From: Porphyromonadaceae bacterium
GTDB lineage: Bacteria > Bacteroidota > Bacteroidia > Bacteroidales > Dysgonomonadaceae
DNA: 64,000 nucleotides
NCBI GenBank assembly: GCA_021372865.1
Contig: JAJFTO010000016.1
Span: 213,079 to 277,078 of the forward strand
Direction of reading: 5' to 3'
Part shown: positions 18,064-26,928 of the stretch, in pieces
Layout of the letters: every line of letters starts with the position of its first letter
Numbering within the stretch: the stretch's first letter is position 1
Position numbers and translations under genes: made by a program
Notes under the pieces: generated by a model
The model's input: only the letters and a program-made list of their open reading frames with translations
Databases searched by the model: none
What the model was told of the DNA's origin: nothing

Positions 18064-20736
18064 ATGAATCCGATGAAAGTAATTCTTTTTACCCTCGCTA
18101 TTTTGTGGGTCTCTTTTTCCTCTTTTGGAGCGTATGAGAAACCCCTTGTACCCAAGGTATCGAAGAAGGATACCATTCATGTGGTCGGACATGCACACAT
18201 GGATATGAACTGGTTGTGGACATACTCCGAAACCATGAAGATGTGCAACGACAATCTCAGGCAAGCCGTCGCCTTTATGAAGGAATTTCCGGATTATACC
18301 ATGATTCAAAGCCAGGCTGCTGTCTACAATTTTGTGGAGAAGGTCGATCCTCCCTTGTTTGAGGAATTGAAAAAATATGTAAAAGAGGGACGCTTTGAAC
18401 CCGTGGGCGGCATGTGGACCGAGGGAGACATGAATCTCTCTTCCGGTGAAGCCATTACCCGTTCCTTTTTGCTGGGACAACGCTACTTTAAGCAACATTT
18501 CGGAAAAATGGCCAACACCGGCTGGTTACCCGATAACTTCGGTCACATATCGCAGATGCCGCAAATATTGAAGCTGGCCGGTTGTGATTATTTTTACTTT
18601 CATCGCTGCAAACCTTATATCGGCACCTTCTGGTGGGAAGGCAGTGATTTATCGAAAGTGTTGTGTTACGCGAATGACACCTATAACGGCGATATCAACC
18701 TGAAACTGAAAGATGAACTGACCCGATTCGACCCCAATGGGCACAGAATAATCCAGATTACGGGTGTGGGTGACCATGGTGGCGGCCCCACACGGGCAAA
18801 TATTGAGATGGTTCATCAATTGGACAAGACGGACGGTTATCCTTCAGTGAAATTTACCACGGTTAACGATTTTTTCCGAAAAAGCGCCTCCGAAGCAAAA
18901 GAGAAACCGACACACCACGGAGAGATGCAGTTTATCTTCGAAGGTTGCTATACTACGGTATCGGAAATAAAATCGGGCAACCGAAACAACGAGAGCATGC
19001 TCTACAGCAATGAGTTCCTCAATACGTTGCGCTGGTTGAAGGGCGAAGCGTATCCTGCCGAAGAGATCCGTGATCTCTGGATCACGCAGACGTTCAACCA
19101 GTTTCACGACATCCTCCCCGGCTCTGCCATTTACGAAGCCAATCGGGAAGCTGTAGCCCGCCATATGGAAAATCTCAGAAAATCGACCGAATTAAGGGAT
19201 AATGCCTTCAGAAAAACGGCCGATGAAATCAAATTTCAGGACAACATGGGACAACCGGTGGTTGCTCTTAACCTGCAGCCTGTCTCGCGCAAAACGGTTG
19301 TGGAGGCTGACGTCTATTCCCACGTACAGCCAGCTTCTGTAAAACCGACCAGTTGGGGCAATTATTACGGATCCAAAAATATAACTCCCATCGACAAGGG
19401 ACAGGGAAATTATCCTACGGTACTGGTTCGCGATGCGTCGGGGAAAAAGTACCCCGCACAAATCGTCTGGTCGAAGGTCACTCCTCCGGGATTCACCTCT
19501 AAAGTACAATTTATCGTGGACGATATGCCGGCAGGTGGATACAAAACGTTCTACGTGGATATGACCCGCCCCGGCACATTCAACGAGCCCATCCCCTTCG
19601 AAAACAATACTTTCGAGACTGACTTTTTTAAGGTGAAGATCAATATGCAGACCGGTTCTATTGCAGGCTTGTATGACAAACGTTCCGGGAAGGAATATGT
19701 GCAGGAAGGCAAAGAACTGAATCACCTCAAGATGTACCTTGAAGACAAAAAAGGAGGTATGAAGTCATGGACCCTGAATAAAATCGTGAAGGAAGAAGAT
19801 GTCGATGACATCAAGAGCGTGAAGATCGTGGAAAACGGACCCGTACGGGCATGTATTGAAACCGTGAAGCAATGGGGTAAATCCAGCTTTACCGAAAGAA
19901 CCTACCTTTACCGTTCTTATCCGAGAATAGATTACGAGATGGAGGTGCACTGGCTGGAGACCGGTACCGATTCAACCGACTCGCCCATGCTCAGAACCCA
20001 CTTCCCGCTAAACTACGATACCGCGGCATTTTACAGCCAGGTGCCTTTCGATGTCGTTGAGCGTCCGGCAAACGGCAGATTTCGGGATGGAGACGTTCCC
20101 AAATACCTCACATCCCAGTCAAATGTATATGGCGTGGATCCCGAAAAAGCCGACGGACAGGAGGTCCCCGCACAAAAATGGGTCGACGTGACCGACGGAC
20201 AAACGGGTATCGCGCTGTTGAATAAAACCAAATATGGCCATTCTTATCACGATGGTGAACTGAGACTTACCCTGATGAGGGCTGCAGGTAGTCCTGATAT
20301 CTATCCCAATCTCGGAAAATTTGTTGTCAACTACGCGCTCTATCCGCATGCGGGCGACTGGAAGAATGGCGTTTGGGCAGAAGGGGATGATTACAATGTA
20401 CCCGTGCTGGCAGCGGAACCTCCCTCACTGGCACTGGTTAAAAGCCACGCTACACAACCCGAAGAGAAATCGTTCTTCTCAGTGAGTCAGCCCAATGTGG
20501 CGATCACCGGTATCAAACAATCGGAGGAGGGCGACGAGCTCATCATCAGGATGGTTGAGATTGAGGGCAAAGCGACAACAGTGAGTGTGCAGCTGCCCGT
20601 TTCCGCGAGGTCGGCGCGCAGATTAAACCTGATAGAGATGCCCTTACAGCAGGCTCCATCACCTACATTACAGGGCACCACCCTGACAGTACAGCTGAAG
20701 CCCCACGAAATAGTCACCATCGGGATCAGGCCCTGA
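18064..20736 (+). CDS. GH38 alpha-mannosidase
   Basis: 890 residues with a signal peptide (VILFTLAILWVSFSSFGAY), so it is periplasmic or exported. The GH38 N-terminal catalytic domain shows the zinc site VVGHAHMDMNWLWTY and the nucleophile region NTGWLPDNFGHISQMPQ with the Asp near residue 157. HHGEMQFIFEGCYTT and the middle three-helix domain TFNQFHDILPGSAI follow. The C-terminal part is the GH38 beta-sandwich. The enzyme retains configuration and removes alpha-linked mannose from N-glycans or mannans. Neighbouring genes for mannose isomerisation and hexose phosphorylation fit release of free mannose. Length fits the family. Confidence 0.93.
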   Translation: MNPMKVILFTLAILWVSFSSFGAYEKPLVPKVSKKDTIHVVGHAHMDMNWLWTYSETMKMCNDNLRQAVAFMKEFPDYTMIQSQAAVYNFVEKVDPPLFEELKKYVKEGRFEPVGGMWTEGDMNLSSGEAITRSFLLGQRYFKQHFGKMANTGWLPDNFGHISQMPQILKLAGCDYFYFHRCKPYIGTFWWEGSDLSKVLCYANDTYNGDINLKLKDELTRFDPNGHRIIQITGVGDHGGGPTRANIEMVHQLDKTDGYPSVKFTTVNDFFRKSASEAKEKPTHHGEMQFIFEGCYTTVSEIKSGNRNNESMLYSNEFLNTLRWLKGEAYPAEEIRDLWITQTFNQFHDILPGSAIYEANREAVARHMENLRKSTELRDNAFRKTADEIKFQDNMGQPVVALNLQPVSRKTVVEADVYSHVQPASVKPTSWGNYYGSKNITPIDKGQGNYPTVLVRDASGKKYPAQIVWSKVTPPGFTSKVQFIVDDMPAGGYKTFYVDMTRPGTFNEPIPFENNTFETDFFKVKINMQTGSIAGLYDKRSGKEYVQEGKELNHLKMYLEDKKGGMKSWTLNKIVKEEDVDDIKSVKIVENGPVRACIETVKQWGKSSFTERTYLYRSYPRIDYEMEVHWLETGTDSTDSPMLRTHFPLNYDTAAFYSQVPFDVVERPANGRFRDGDVPKYLTSQSNVYGVDPEKADGQEVPAQKWVDVTDGQTGIALLNKTKYGHSYHDGELRLTLMRAAGSPDIYPNLGKFVVNYALYPHAGDWKNGVWAEGDDYNVPVLAAEPPSLALVKSHATQPEEKSFFSVSQPNVAITGIKQSEEGDELIIRMVEIEGKATTVSVQLPVSARSARRLNLIEMPLQQAPSPTLQGTTLTVQLKPHEIVTIGIRP

Positions 20737-20763
20737 CAGGCTGGTATTTGGATTGAATAACAA

Positions 20764-21783
20764 ATGCTTATGATCGTACTGGAAAACAATCAAATCGTAC
20801 TGAAAATTGATCCCGCAGGAGGGGCTTATGTCGATTTTCACCTGAAAGAACGACCCCTGAATCCTATCAATTGGGCTATTGAAGATGAGACACAGCCACC
20901 TTTTAAAGGCCACTTCCTTTGCTTCGATCGCTGGGGCCCCCCCACGAAGGCCGAGCAATCTAACGGGTTTGTGCATCACGGTGAGGCAAGCACTCTGCAA
21001 TGGGAATTATTGAACAGCCCCCGGGCTGGTGCTACTGGTCAAGGTACCATGCGCTGCACTCTGCCCATGGGACGACTGGAATTGACACGGCAGATCAGTC
21101 TGATGGAGGAGGAACCGGTTTTTCTCGTTTCTGAGAAAATAAGAAACCTCAATCCATACGGACGCATGTTTAATATCGTACAACATGTAACCATTGCTCC
21201 CCCCTTTCTCGATCAGTCCACTTTATGCGACCATAATGCGGTGAGGGGGTTCGAAGACAGGGAGGACGGTAGTTTGCATCAGGAAGAACCGGTTTTACAT
21301 TGGCCCGAAGCAATGCATGACGGCAAAAGGGTAGACCTGCGACGTTTTCAGGATCCCTGGCCCAGGGTGTCGTCTTTCGTTTACGACGAACGGGACGTCT
21401 ACGGCTGGGTTACTGCTGCTAATCCGGCACTGGGGCAGATGTTGGGTTATGTCTGGAAAATCAGTGATTATCCCTGGATAAACTTTTGGCGTTCAATGCA
21501 GGATGGTAAGTCCGTTGCGTTCGGCATGGAATTTGGCACTACGGGATTACATGAACCTTTTCCCGTGCTGGCCCGAAAAGGCAAGATCTTTGAACGGAAT
21601 TTATACGATTTTATCGACGCCGGTGAAACCATTGATAAGACTTTCCTCGCTTTTCTGACCCACATCCCCGGTGATTATCAAGGGGTGAATCAGATCATCT
21701 TTGATAATTCCGGTTTTGTGATCATTGAAAAGGATAGGCGAGACAGAAAAACACGCTATAACCATATAATTTTTCCACAATGA
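20764..21783 (+). CDS. Galactose-mutarotase-like fold protein of the mannoside operon
   Basis: 339 residues with no signal peptide, so probably cytoplasmic. Its beta-rich sequence resembles the aldose-epimerase or mutarotase superfamily: an N-terminal VLKIDPAGGAYVDFHL, a His-containing NGFVHHGEASTLQWEL, paired beta segments LELTRQISLMEEEPVFLVSEKI, and a C-terminal FGTTGLHEPFPVLARKGKIF. I cannot name a characterised subfamily. It overlaps the isomerase gene by four bases (ATGA), so the two are translationally coupled. A mannose mutarotase feeding the isomerase is a reasonable guess. The start could also be the second ATG six bases on. Confidence 0.6.
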   Translation: MLMIVLENNQIVLKIDPAGGAYVDFHLKERPLNPINWAIEDETQPPFKGHFLCFDRWGPPTKAEQSNGFVHHGEASTLQWELLNSPRAGATGQGTMRCTLPMGRLELTRQISLMEEEPVFLVSEKIRNLNPYGRMFNIVQHVTIAPPFLDQSTLCDHNAVRGFEDREDGSLHQEEPVLHWPEAMHDGKRVDLRRFQDPWPRVSSFVYDERDVYGWVTAANPALGQMLGYVWKISDYPWINFWRSMQDGKSVAFGMEFGTTGLHEPFPVLARKGKIFERNLYDFIDAGETIDKTFLAFLTHIPGDYQGVNQIIFDNSGFVIIEKDRRDRKTRYNHIIFPQ

Positions 21784-22457
21784 AACGAAGTGAGATCAAT
21801 CAGATTTTAAGTGATGCAAAGGAGTATCTGCACAAAAAAAACTTCTTGTTGCCTCCCTGGGCTTATTGGACGACAGACGAGTGGAGAAAGAACAGGAAGA
21901 ATGCAGATGAGATTTTTACCAACATGCTTGGATGGGATATTACCGATTTTGGCTCGGGTGATTTTCATAAACGGGGGTTGTTTCTGTTTACTCTCAGAAA
22001 CGGAAAATTCAATGTCGACAAGAAATTATATGCCGAAAAAATCATGATTGTAGAAGAAAATCAGGAAACGCCGATGCACTACCATTGGTCGAAGATGGAA
22101 GATATCATCAACCGTGGCGGTGGAAACCTGGTACTGGAACTTTATCACGCAACCCCTGATAACCAGCTTGAACCATTTGACGTTCATTTTAAAAAAGATG
22201 GTATCAGTTGTACAGCCGCGGCCGGAGAGAGAGTTGTTTTGACACCCGGGGAAAGTATTTCCCTGGAACAAGGGATGTATCATCGCTTCTACGGCGAAGT
22301 GGGAAAAGGAAAAGTGCTGGTGGGGGAGGTGAGTATGGTAAATGATGATTCGACAGATAACTGTTTCTTCGAGACTGTCGGAAGATTTCCGACCATCGTG
22401 GAGGACGAGGAGCCGCTATACCTGCTGGTAAATGATTACAACATTTTTTTAACTTAA
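21780..22457 (+). CDS. D-lyxose/D-mannose ketol-isomerase
   Basis: 225 residues matching the D-lyxose isomerase cupin family (E. coli O157 z5688, B. subtilis YdaE). It starts with a helical MKRSEINQILSDAKEYL and LLPPWAYWTTDEW, then a cupin core. The likely metal ligands are His100 and His102 in PMHYHWSKMEDII, Glu107 shortly after, and His168 in EQGMYHRFYG. The family converts D-lyxose to D-xylulose and D-mannose to D-fructose. With the GH38 mannosidase upstream and a PfkB kinase downstream, free mannose is the likely substrate. It overlaps its upstream neighbour by four bases. Confidence 0.85.
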   Translation: MKRSEINQILSDAKEYLHKKNFLLPPWAYWTTDEWRKNRKNADEIFTNMLGWDITDFGSGDFHKRGLFLFTLRNGKFNVDKKLYAEKIMIVEENQETPMHYHWSKMEDIINRGGGNLVLELYHATPDNQLEPFDVHFKKDGISCTAAAGERVVLTPGESISLEQGMYHRFYGEVGKGKVLVGEVSMVNDDSTDNCFFETVGRFPTIVEDEEPLYLLVNDYNIFLT

Positions 22458-22467
22458 AAAAACGAGA

Positions 22468-23661
22468 ATGCGGAAAAAGAAAATTGTCGTTTCCGGCACA
22501 GGGTGCTGTTTGGTGGACCGGCTCTATAACACAGTATCATTTCATTCGGATGTTTTTCTTTCTTTTTCTTCTAAAAAAAGAGGAGATGGGGGGCTTAGTC
22601 CGGGTCATCTGGTGCTGAAAGAAGAGTTTGAAACGTTCGCAAACAAAAATTTCCCTGTTGTTCTCCATGAACTAACAGCGGGGAAGGCCCCTGACAGGAT
22701 CAATGTCGGTGGACCCTGTATTGTGGCGCTCATTCACGCTGCACAGATTACCAATGGAACGGATTGCGAAATCAGGTTCTACGGATGTCACGGAGCTGAC
22801 GAGAACGGAAATTTCCTGTTGGACGCATTGAAGAAACTGCCGGTAAACATAAACCATTATCAACAAATTGGTAGCCTGACACCTTCTACCGATGTCTTCT
22901 CCGATCCCGATTACGACAAGGGACATGGTGAAAGGGTTTTTGTGAACTCCATCGGTGCGGCATGGGACTATGGACCCGAAAATCTGGATGCTGACTTTTT
23001 CAAATCAGACATCGTTGTCTTCGGGGGAACGGCACTGGTTCCGCAGATACACCTTCATCTGGGCGAATTGCTGCAACAGGCAAAGGCAAAGGGATGCATT
23101 ACGCTAGTGAACACGGTATTTGATTTCGTGAATGAGAAAGCGAATCCGCAGCAGAGATGGCCCCTAGGGAGAGACGATGAGAGCTATCCATACATTGATC
23201 TCCTGATTACTGACAGGGACGAGGCATTACGCCTGAGCGGGGAATTAAGTCTGGACAAAGCCATACAGTTTTTTATGGCCAAACAAACAGGTGCGGTAAT
23301 GATCACAAATGGCGCTGAGAATGTATGGATCTGTGCCGACAGTGAATTGTTCGGGAAGGTTGATATGAAGGAATTGCCAGTATCTAAATCCGTGTCGCAC
23401 AAGATCAGAAAAAAACTGTGTGACGGAGACACAACAGGCTGCGGGGATAATTTCGTTGGCGGTGTAATTGGTTCGCTGATATTTCAGCTCCTTGCAGGCA
23501 GGGAAAAAGTGGACATGGAGGAGGCTACGGCGCTTGGCATCGTCTCTGGTGGGTACGCATGCCTCTATATAGGTGGTACTTTTTTTGAAAAGTACCCGGG
23601 AGAAAAATATGAACGGATGATTCCTATTCTGGACGATTACAAAAAACAAATTCATTCGTAA
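22468..23661 (+). CDS. PfkB family carbohydrate kinase
   Basis: 397 residues with ribokinase-like signatures: an N-terminal KIVVSGTGCCLVDRLYN, a substrate loop DRINVGGPCIVALIHAA, and the C-terminal signature GDTTGCGDNFVGGVIGS near residues 316-332, which carries the catalytic Asp of the usual GAGD motif (here GCGD). It begins 10 bases after the isomerase stop. The simplest role is ATP-dependent phosphorylation of fructose made from mannose, giving fructose-6-phosphate; other sugars are possible. It is somewhat longer than typical fructokinases, about 300-330 residues, with an extended middle. Confidence 0.85.
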   Translation: MRKKKIVVSGTGCCLVDRLYNTVSFHSDVFLSFSSKKRGDGGLSPGHLVLKEEFETFANKNFPVVLHELTAGKAPDRINVGGPCIVALIHAAQITNGTDCEIRFYGCHGADENGNFLLDALKKLPVNINHYQQIGSLTPSTDVFSDPDYDKGHGERVFVNSIGAAWDYGPENLDADFFKSDIVVFGGTALVPQIHLHLGELLQQAKAKGCITLVNTVFDFVNEKANPQQRWPLGRDDESYPYIDLLITDRDEALRLSGELSLDKAIQFFMAKQTGAVMITNGAENVWICADSELFGKVDMKELPVSKSVSHKIRKKLCDGDTTGCGDNFVGGVIGSLIFQLLAGREKVDMEEATALGIVSGGYACLYIGGTFFEKYPGEKYERMIPILDDYKKQIHS

Positions 23662-23668
23662 ACGACGT

Positions 23669-23761
23669 ATGGAGAAGAAATCCATCCTGATTTTTGGTGC
23701 AGGCAAGATAGGCCGCTCGTTTATCGGACAGCTGTTTGATACGTCGGTGTTTAAGGTATAA
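23669..23761 (+). pseudogene. N-terminal fragment of a mannitol-dehydrogenase-like NAD enzyme
   Basis: Seven bases after the kinase stop an ATG opens 30 codons reading MEKKSILIFGAGKIGRSFIG and then QLFDTSVFKV before TAA. GAGKIGRSFIG is the dinucleotide-binding loop of the mannitol-1-phosphate 5-dehydrogenase / polyol dehydrogenase family, normally about 380-500 residues. After the stop, a shifted frame reads IDV, as expected next, suggesting a small deletion, and then merges into the region before the XRE gene. The operon therefore once continued with a polyol dehydrogenase whose body has been lost. Confidence 0.75.
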
Positions 23762-23811
23762 TCGACGTTATGGATTTCACCTTTACTGATAAACATAAAA
23801 AAATAACCGAA

Positions 23812-24234
23812 ATGATTACAGAACCTACAGTAAAACTAAATACGCAGCATATCGGAGCCAATGTACGACGTGTCCGGATGTATTTTGGCGTGAAACAGGG
23901 CGCGCTGGCTTCTGATCTTGGAATCAGTCAGCAGGAAGTTTCGAAGATTGAACGGCAGGATGAAATTGAGGAAGGAATGGTTACCAGAATTGCCATCGCA
24001 TTAAGCGTTCCAACCGAAGTAATCCGGAATTTTGATGCGGAAAGGGCCATTTTTAATATCAATAATATCATCGGGAGTACTTTTTTACAAGCTTTTCCTT
24101 CGGTTGTTTCACTGGAACAAAGTGCTACCTTGGGAGCGCCACAGATCAGTGATCCGTTGGGTAAGATCGTGGAACTCTATGAACGTTTGTTGAAAAGTGA
24201 AAAGGAAAAGATTGAGCTATTGATAAACAAATAA
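23812..24234 (+). CDS. XRE family HTH regulator (first of a tandem pair)
   Basis: About 140 residues from the ATG at 23812. The frame is open 14 codons further to an ATG at 23770, but those codons lie against the dehydrogenase relic and are less likely. The HTH is IGANVRRVRMYFGVKQGALASDLGISQQEVSKIERQDEIE. A C-terminal helical tail reads IVELYERLLKSEKEKIELL and is shared with the next gene (TIELFEKLLDNERVKFESL), showing that the two are paralogues. Such small XRE proteins are common in Bacteroidota; targets are unknown. No toxin-like partner is adjacent. Confidence 0.8.
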   Translation: MITEPTVKLNTQHIGANVRRVRMYFGVKQGALASDLGISQQEVSKIERQDEIEEGMVTRIAIALSVPTEVIRNFDAERAIFNINNIIGSTFLQAFPSVVSLEQSATLGAPQISDPLGKIVELYERLLKSEKEKIELLINK

Positions 24235-24282
24235 TTCTGTTTGGCTTTCAGTGTTGGTTAAAGAATTTAAATACAAAAAACG

Positions 24283-24696
24283 ATGGAAAAGACAGATTAC
24301 GGGAATTCTATTCATCTCGGAAGGAAAATAGAACGGGTACGTCGACTTCGTGGTTTGACGCAGTCTGAACTTGGCGGATTGTTGGGTATCAGCAAACAGG
24401 CAATATCAAAGATAGAACAGACAGAAAAATTAAACGACGACCGGCTGATAGAAATTGCTACGGTACTGGGCGTGACCCTGGAAGGAATAAAAAAGTACGA
24501 TGAAGTTACTGTTCTGTATAATTCGAACAGCTTTTATATGAACTACTATTTTGACACAGCTATAACAAGTCATGAACATACTTTTTCCAGTTTCCCAATT
24601 AATAAGACAATAGAGTTATTCGAAAAGCTGCTGGATAATGAGAGAGTGAAATTTGAATCTTTAAAAAAAGAGAAAGAATTGCAGTCTGTGAAATGA
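24283..24696 (+). CDS. XRE family HTH regulator (second of a tandem pair)
   Basis: 137 residues. The HTH is at residues about 11-65 (LGRKIERVRRLRGLTQSELGG, then ISKQAISKIEQTEKLNDDRLIEIATVLGV), followed by a linker and the amphipathic tail IELFEKLLDNERVKFESLKKEKE. It follows the first XRE gene by 48 bases in the same orientation. The pair could heterodimerise through the shared tail. A strong intrinsic terminator lies 120 bases downstream. Confidence 0.85.
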   Translation: MEKTDYGNSIHLGRKIERVRRLRGLTQSELGGLLGISKQAISKIEQTEKLNDDRLIEIATVLGVTLEGIKKYDEVTVLYNSNSFYMNYYFDTAITSHEHTFSSFPINKTIELFEKLLDNERVKFESLKKEKELQSVK

Positions 24697-24816
24697 TGAG
24701 AGCGGTATGCGAGCATTGTCTTTGGTTGTGTAATTTAAACTGTGTCAGGTTTTATTTTTATAGTTAATTCAAAGTTTTTTTTAATGAATAATACAAAGAC
24801 CTAAGTTTTGTTGGTC

Positions 24817-24850
24817 AAAAACGGATAGGGGCCGCCCCCTATCCGTTTTT
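24817..24850 (+). terminator. Strong intrinsic terminator
   Basis: AAAACGGATAGGGG and CCCCTATCCGTTTT pair perfectly around a CCGC loop, with a T-run on the right and an A-run on the left, so it can act in both directions. It closes the XRE pair. Confidence 0.9.
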
Positions 24851-24898
24851 ATTTTCCAATGGTTTAAAGCATCGCAGGCTCTTCCACACCTACCAGTT

Positions 24899-25036
24899 CA
24901 CACCCTCGTACGTTTACCTGTTACAAGGCTGCAACGTGAAAGTACACTCACAGTGCAACCCGAATAATGTTGCGTAAAGCGCATCCCGTTCTCTGCAAGT
25001 TTATCGATAGCAGGATTTTTTATCTTTCGCTGTCTG
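24899..25036 (-). pseudogene. Relic of a sulfatase active-site region
   Basis: The minus strand reads KIKNPAIDKLAENGMRFTQ, then HYSGCTVSVLSRCSLVTGKR and a stop at 24899-24901. This is the substrate-binding and active-site stretch of arylsulfatases (NIDKLA-NGMRFT...SAPSRCSLLTGKHTG), with the maturation motif degraded to SVLSR. Nothing of the rest of the gene is visible. It points away from the intact sulfatases that follow, so it is a separate lost gene. From 25037 to 25352 I see only AT-rich sequence. Confidence 0.65.
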
Positions 25037-25352
25037 TAACAACCTTAAATCACCCGAAATTTCTCGTTGATGAAGTATTTTACAAGATGAATATTTCATT
25101 TAAGCCAAAAGCTGCTGACAAATTACGTCGCATATAAATGTACCGTTAAAAAAAAGTAATATTATTTTGGGTGAGGTTGTTTTATTTTATTTAAACAAAA
25201 AATATTCTTTTATTTGTTTAAATAAATATTCATGAAAGAAAAATTAAAAAACGGGTTCCGATAATTTCTTAAGAGGTTATTCTGTCATACTGAAATTGCC
25301 AACTATTTTAAAAAATATTACTTATAAGTCACCAAAAAAACACTTTTTATTT

Positions 25353-26801
25353 ATGAAACAATTTATCAAAAAAATATACAAAACGGAGAATTCTCTGGTG
25401 TTTCTGACATTAATCGTTGGGACTCCGATTTTTGGGCAAACAGACACAAACAAAAAACCCAACATTTTGCTGATTTTATCTGATGATCATAGTTATCCGT
25501 TTCTTGGATGCTATGGAAATAAAGATTTGAACACACCCAATCTGGATAGGATGGCAGAAGAAGGCGTCAGATTCGACAATGCTTTTACCACAGCACCGCA
25601 GAGTGTACCTTCCAGAGCCTCTCTCCTGACCGGAAGATCGGTCATAGATATTCGCATGTCCCGCTTTTCTGCTCCCTTGCCGCGTGAAACAAAGACAATC
25701 ATCGAATATCTGAAAGAAAAAGGATATTATACGGGTATTTGTGGAAGAACTTATCATTTGGATGGACCGGGTGCAAAATTTCCTGAAAGTGAAGAAGTGA
25801 TGGTTCAATACAAATTACGTACTTTCAAGGATCGCGTGGATTACTTAAATCAGGTGGACTACTCTAAAACCAATGATGCAGGAGTACTGGTACAATTTCA
25901 GGAGTTTTTAGACATACGATCAAAGAACAAACCCTTTTTTATGTGGATGAATTTCAGCGATCCACACCGTAGTTTCGATGCAAAAGAATACGAGCCTGAT
26001 CCAAAATCTTTAACTATTCCGGCGTACTTCCCGGACACCCGGGAGCTAAGGAAAGACCTTGCCGGTTATTACGGAGAAATCAACAGACTCGACCATCATA
26101 TGGGAGGTATTCTCAATGAACTGGAGAAAAGAGGTCTGAAAGAAAATACGATGATTGTTTTTATTGGAGATAACGGAGGTGCCTTATTGCGGGGAAAAGG
26201 TACTTTATATGATATTGGAATACATGTTCCTTTAATTATTAATGGCCCGCTTGTGAAAGAGAAGGGTAGAAATTCTGGAGCATTGATTTCGGGAGAAGAT
26301 ATAGCGCCCACCATTCTATCGTTTGCGGGCATTGTTACTCCTGAAAAGATGACAGGTATTAGTTTTCATAAAATTATTACCAATGAACCCTTTGATGGAA
26401 GGGAATATGTATTTGCAGAACGTGGGCCTCATGCAAGAGGCTTGCCCACAAATACTGCAAACTTTGATCTTATCAGAACCGTATTTAATAAAAAATACAA
26501 GTTAATTTATGAAGCATTGTGGCAGCTACCTTATCAGCCTGTCGACTTCTCGGGAGGAGCCTTCTGGAAGGAGCTGGAGAAAATGAATAAGGAAGGTCAG
26601 TTAGAAGAAAAATTTTCTAAAGCCTTATTTCAAGTCCCGCGAGAGATGTTTCAACTGTATGACCTGGAAAACGATCCATATGAATTCAACAATTTAAGTG
26701 GCAAGGAAGAATATAAAAAGATCGAACGCGAACTCAAAGGTGTTTTACTGAAATGGATGATATTGAACCAGGATTATCTGCCATTGCCACTTAATAATTA
26801 A
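25353..26801 (+). CDS. Sulfatase (Ser-type active site)
   Basis: 482 residues from the ATG at 25353, which gives a signal-type N-terminus (VFLTLIVGTPIFGQ); a frame extension to 25296 is possible but unneeded. The alkaline-phosphatase-fold sulfatase core has metal residues in ILLILSDDHSYP and the maturation motif SVPSR at residues 84-88 (PQSVPSRASLLTGR). The serine would be converted to formylglycine by an anaerobic sulfatase-maturing enzyme, which is not in this window. Further on are FFMWMNFSDPHRSF and IVFIGDNGGALLRGKGT. It starts a run of genes for sulfated-glycan breakdown. Substrate is not determinable. Confidence 0.9.
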   Translation: MKQFIKKIYKTENSLVFLTLIVGTPIFGQTDTNKKPNILLILSDDHSYPFLGCYGNKDLNTPNLDRMAEEGVRFDNAFTTAPQSVPSRASLLTGRSVIDIRMSRFSAPLPRETKTIIEYLKEKGYYTGICGRTYHLDGPGAKFPESEEVMVQYKLRTFKDRVDYLNQVDYSKTNDAGVLVQFQEFLDIRSKNKPFFMWMNFSDPHRSFDAKEYEPDPKSLTIPAYFPDTRELRKDLAGYYGEINRLDHHMGGILNELEKRGLKENTMIVFIGDNGGALLRGKGTLYDIGIHVPLIINGPLVKEKGRNSGALISGEDIAPTILSFAGIVTPEKMTGISFHKIITNEPFDGREYVFAERGPHARGLPTNTANFDLIRTVFNKKYKLIYEALWQLPYQPVDFSGGAFWKELEKMNKEGQLEEKFSKALFQVPREMFQLYDLENDPYEFNNLSGKEEYKKIERELKGVLLKWMILNQDYLPLPLNN

Positions 26802-26928
26802 AAAGTCCGTATTCTCACTACTATTGGGATTGGGAACTCTAAAATAAATGTTCTTTGGAATTACTGCATATCACATAAAACCGGGTATAAAAATGAACAT
26901 GTAAATATCATTTAAATAAAAAATTAAA

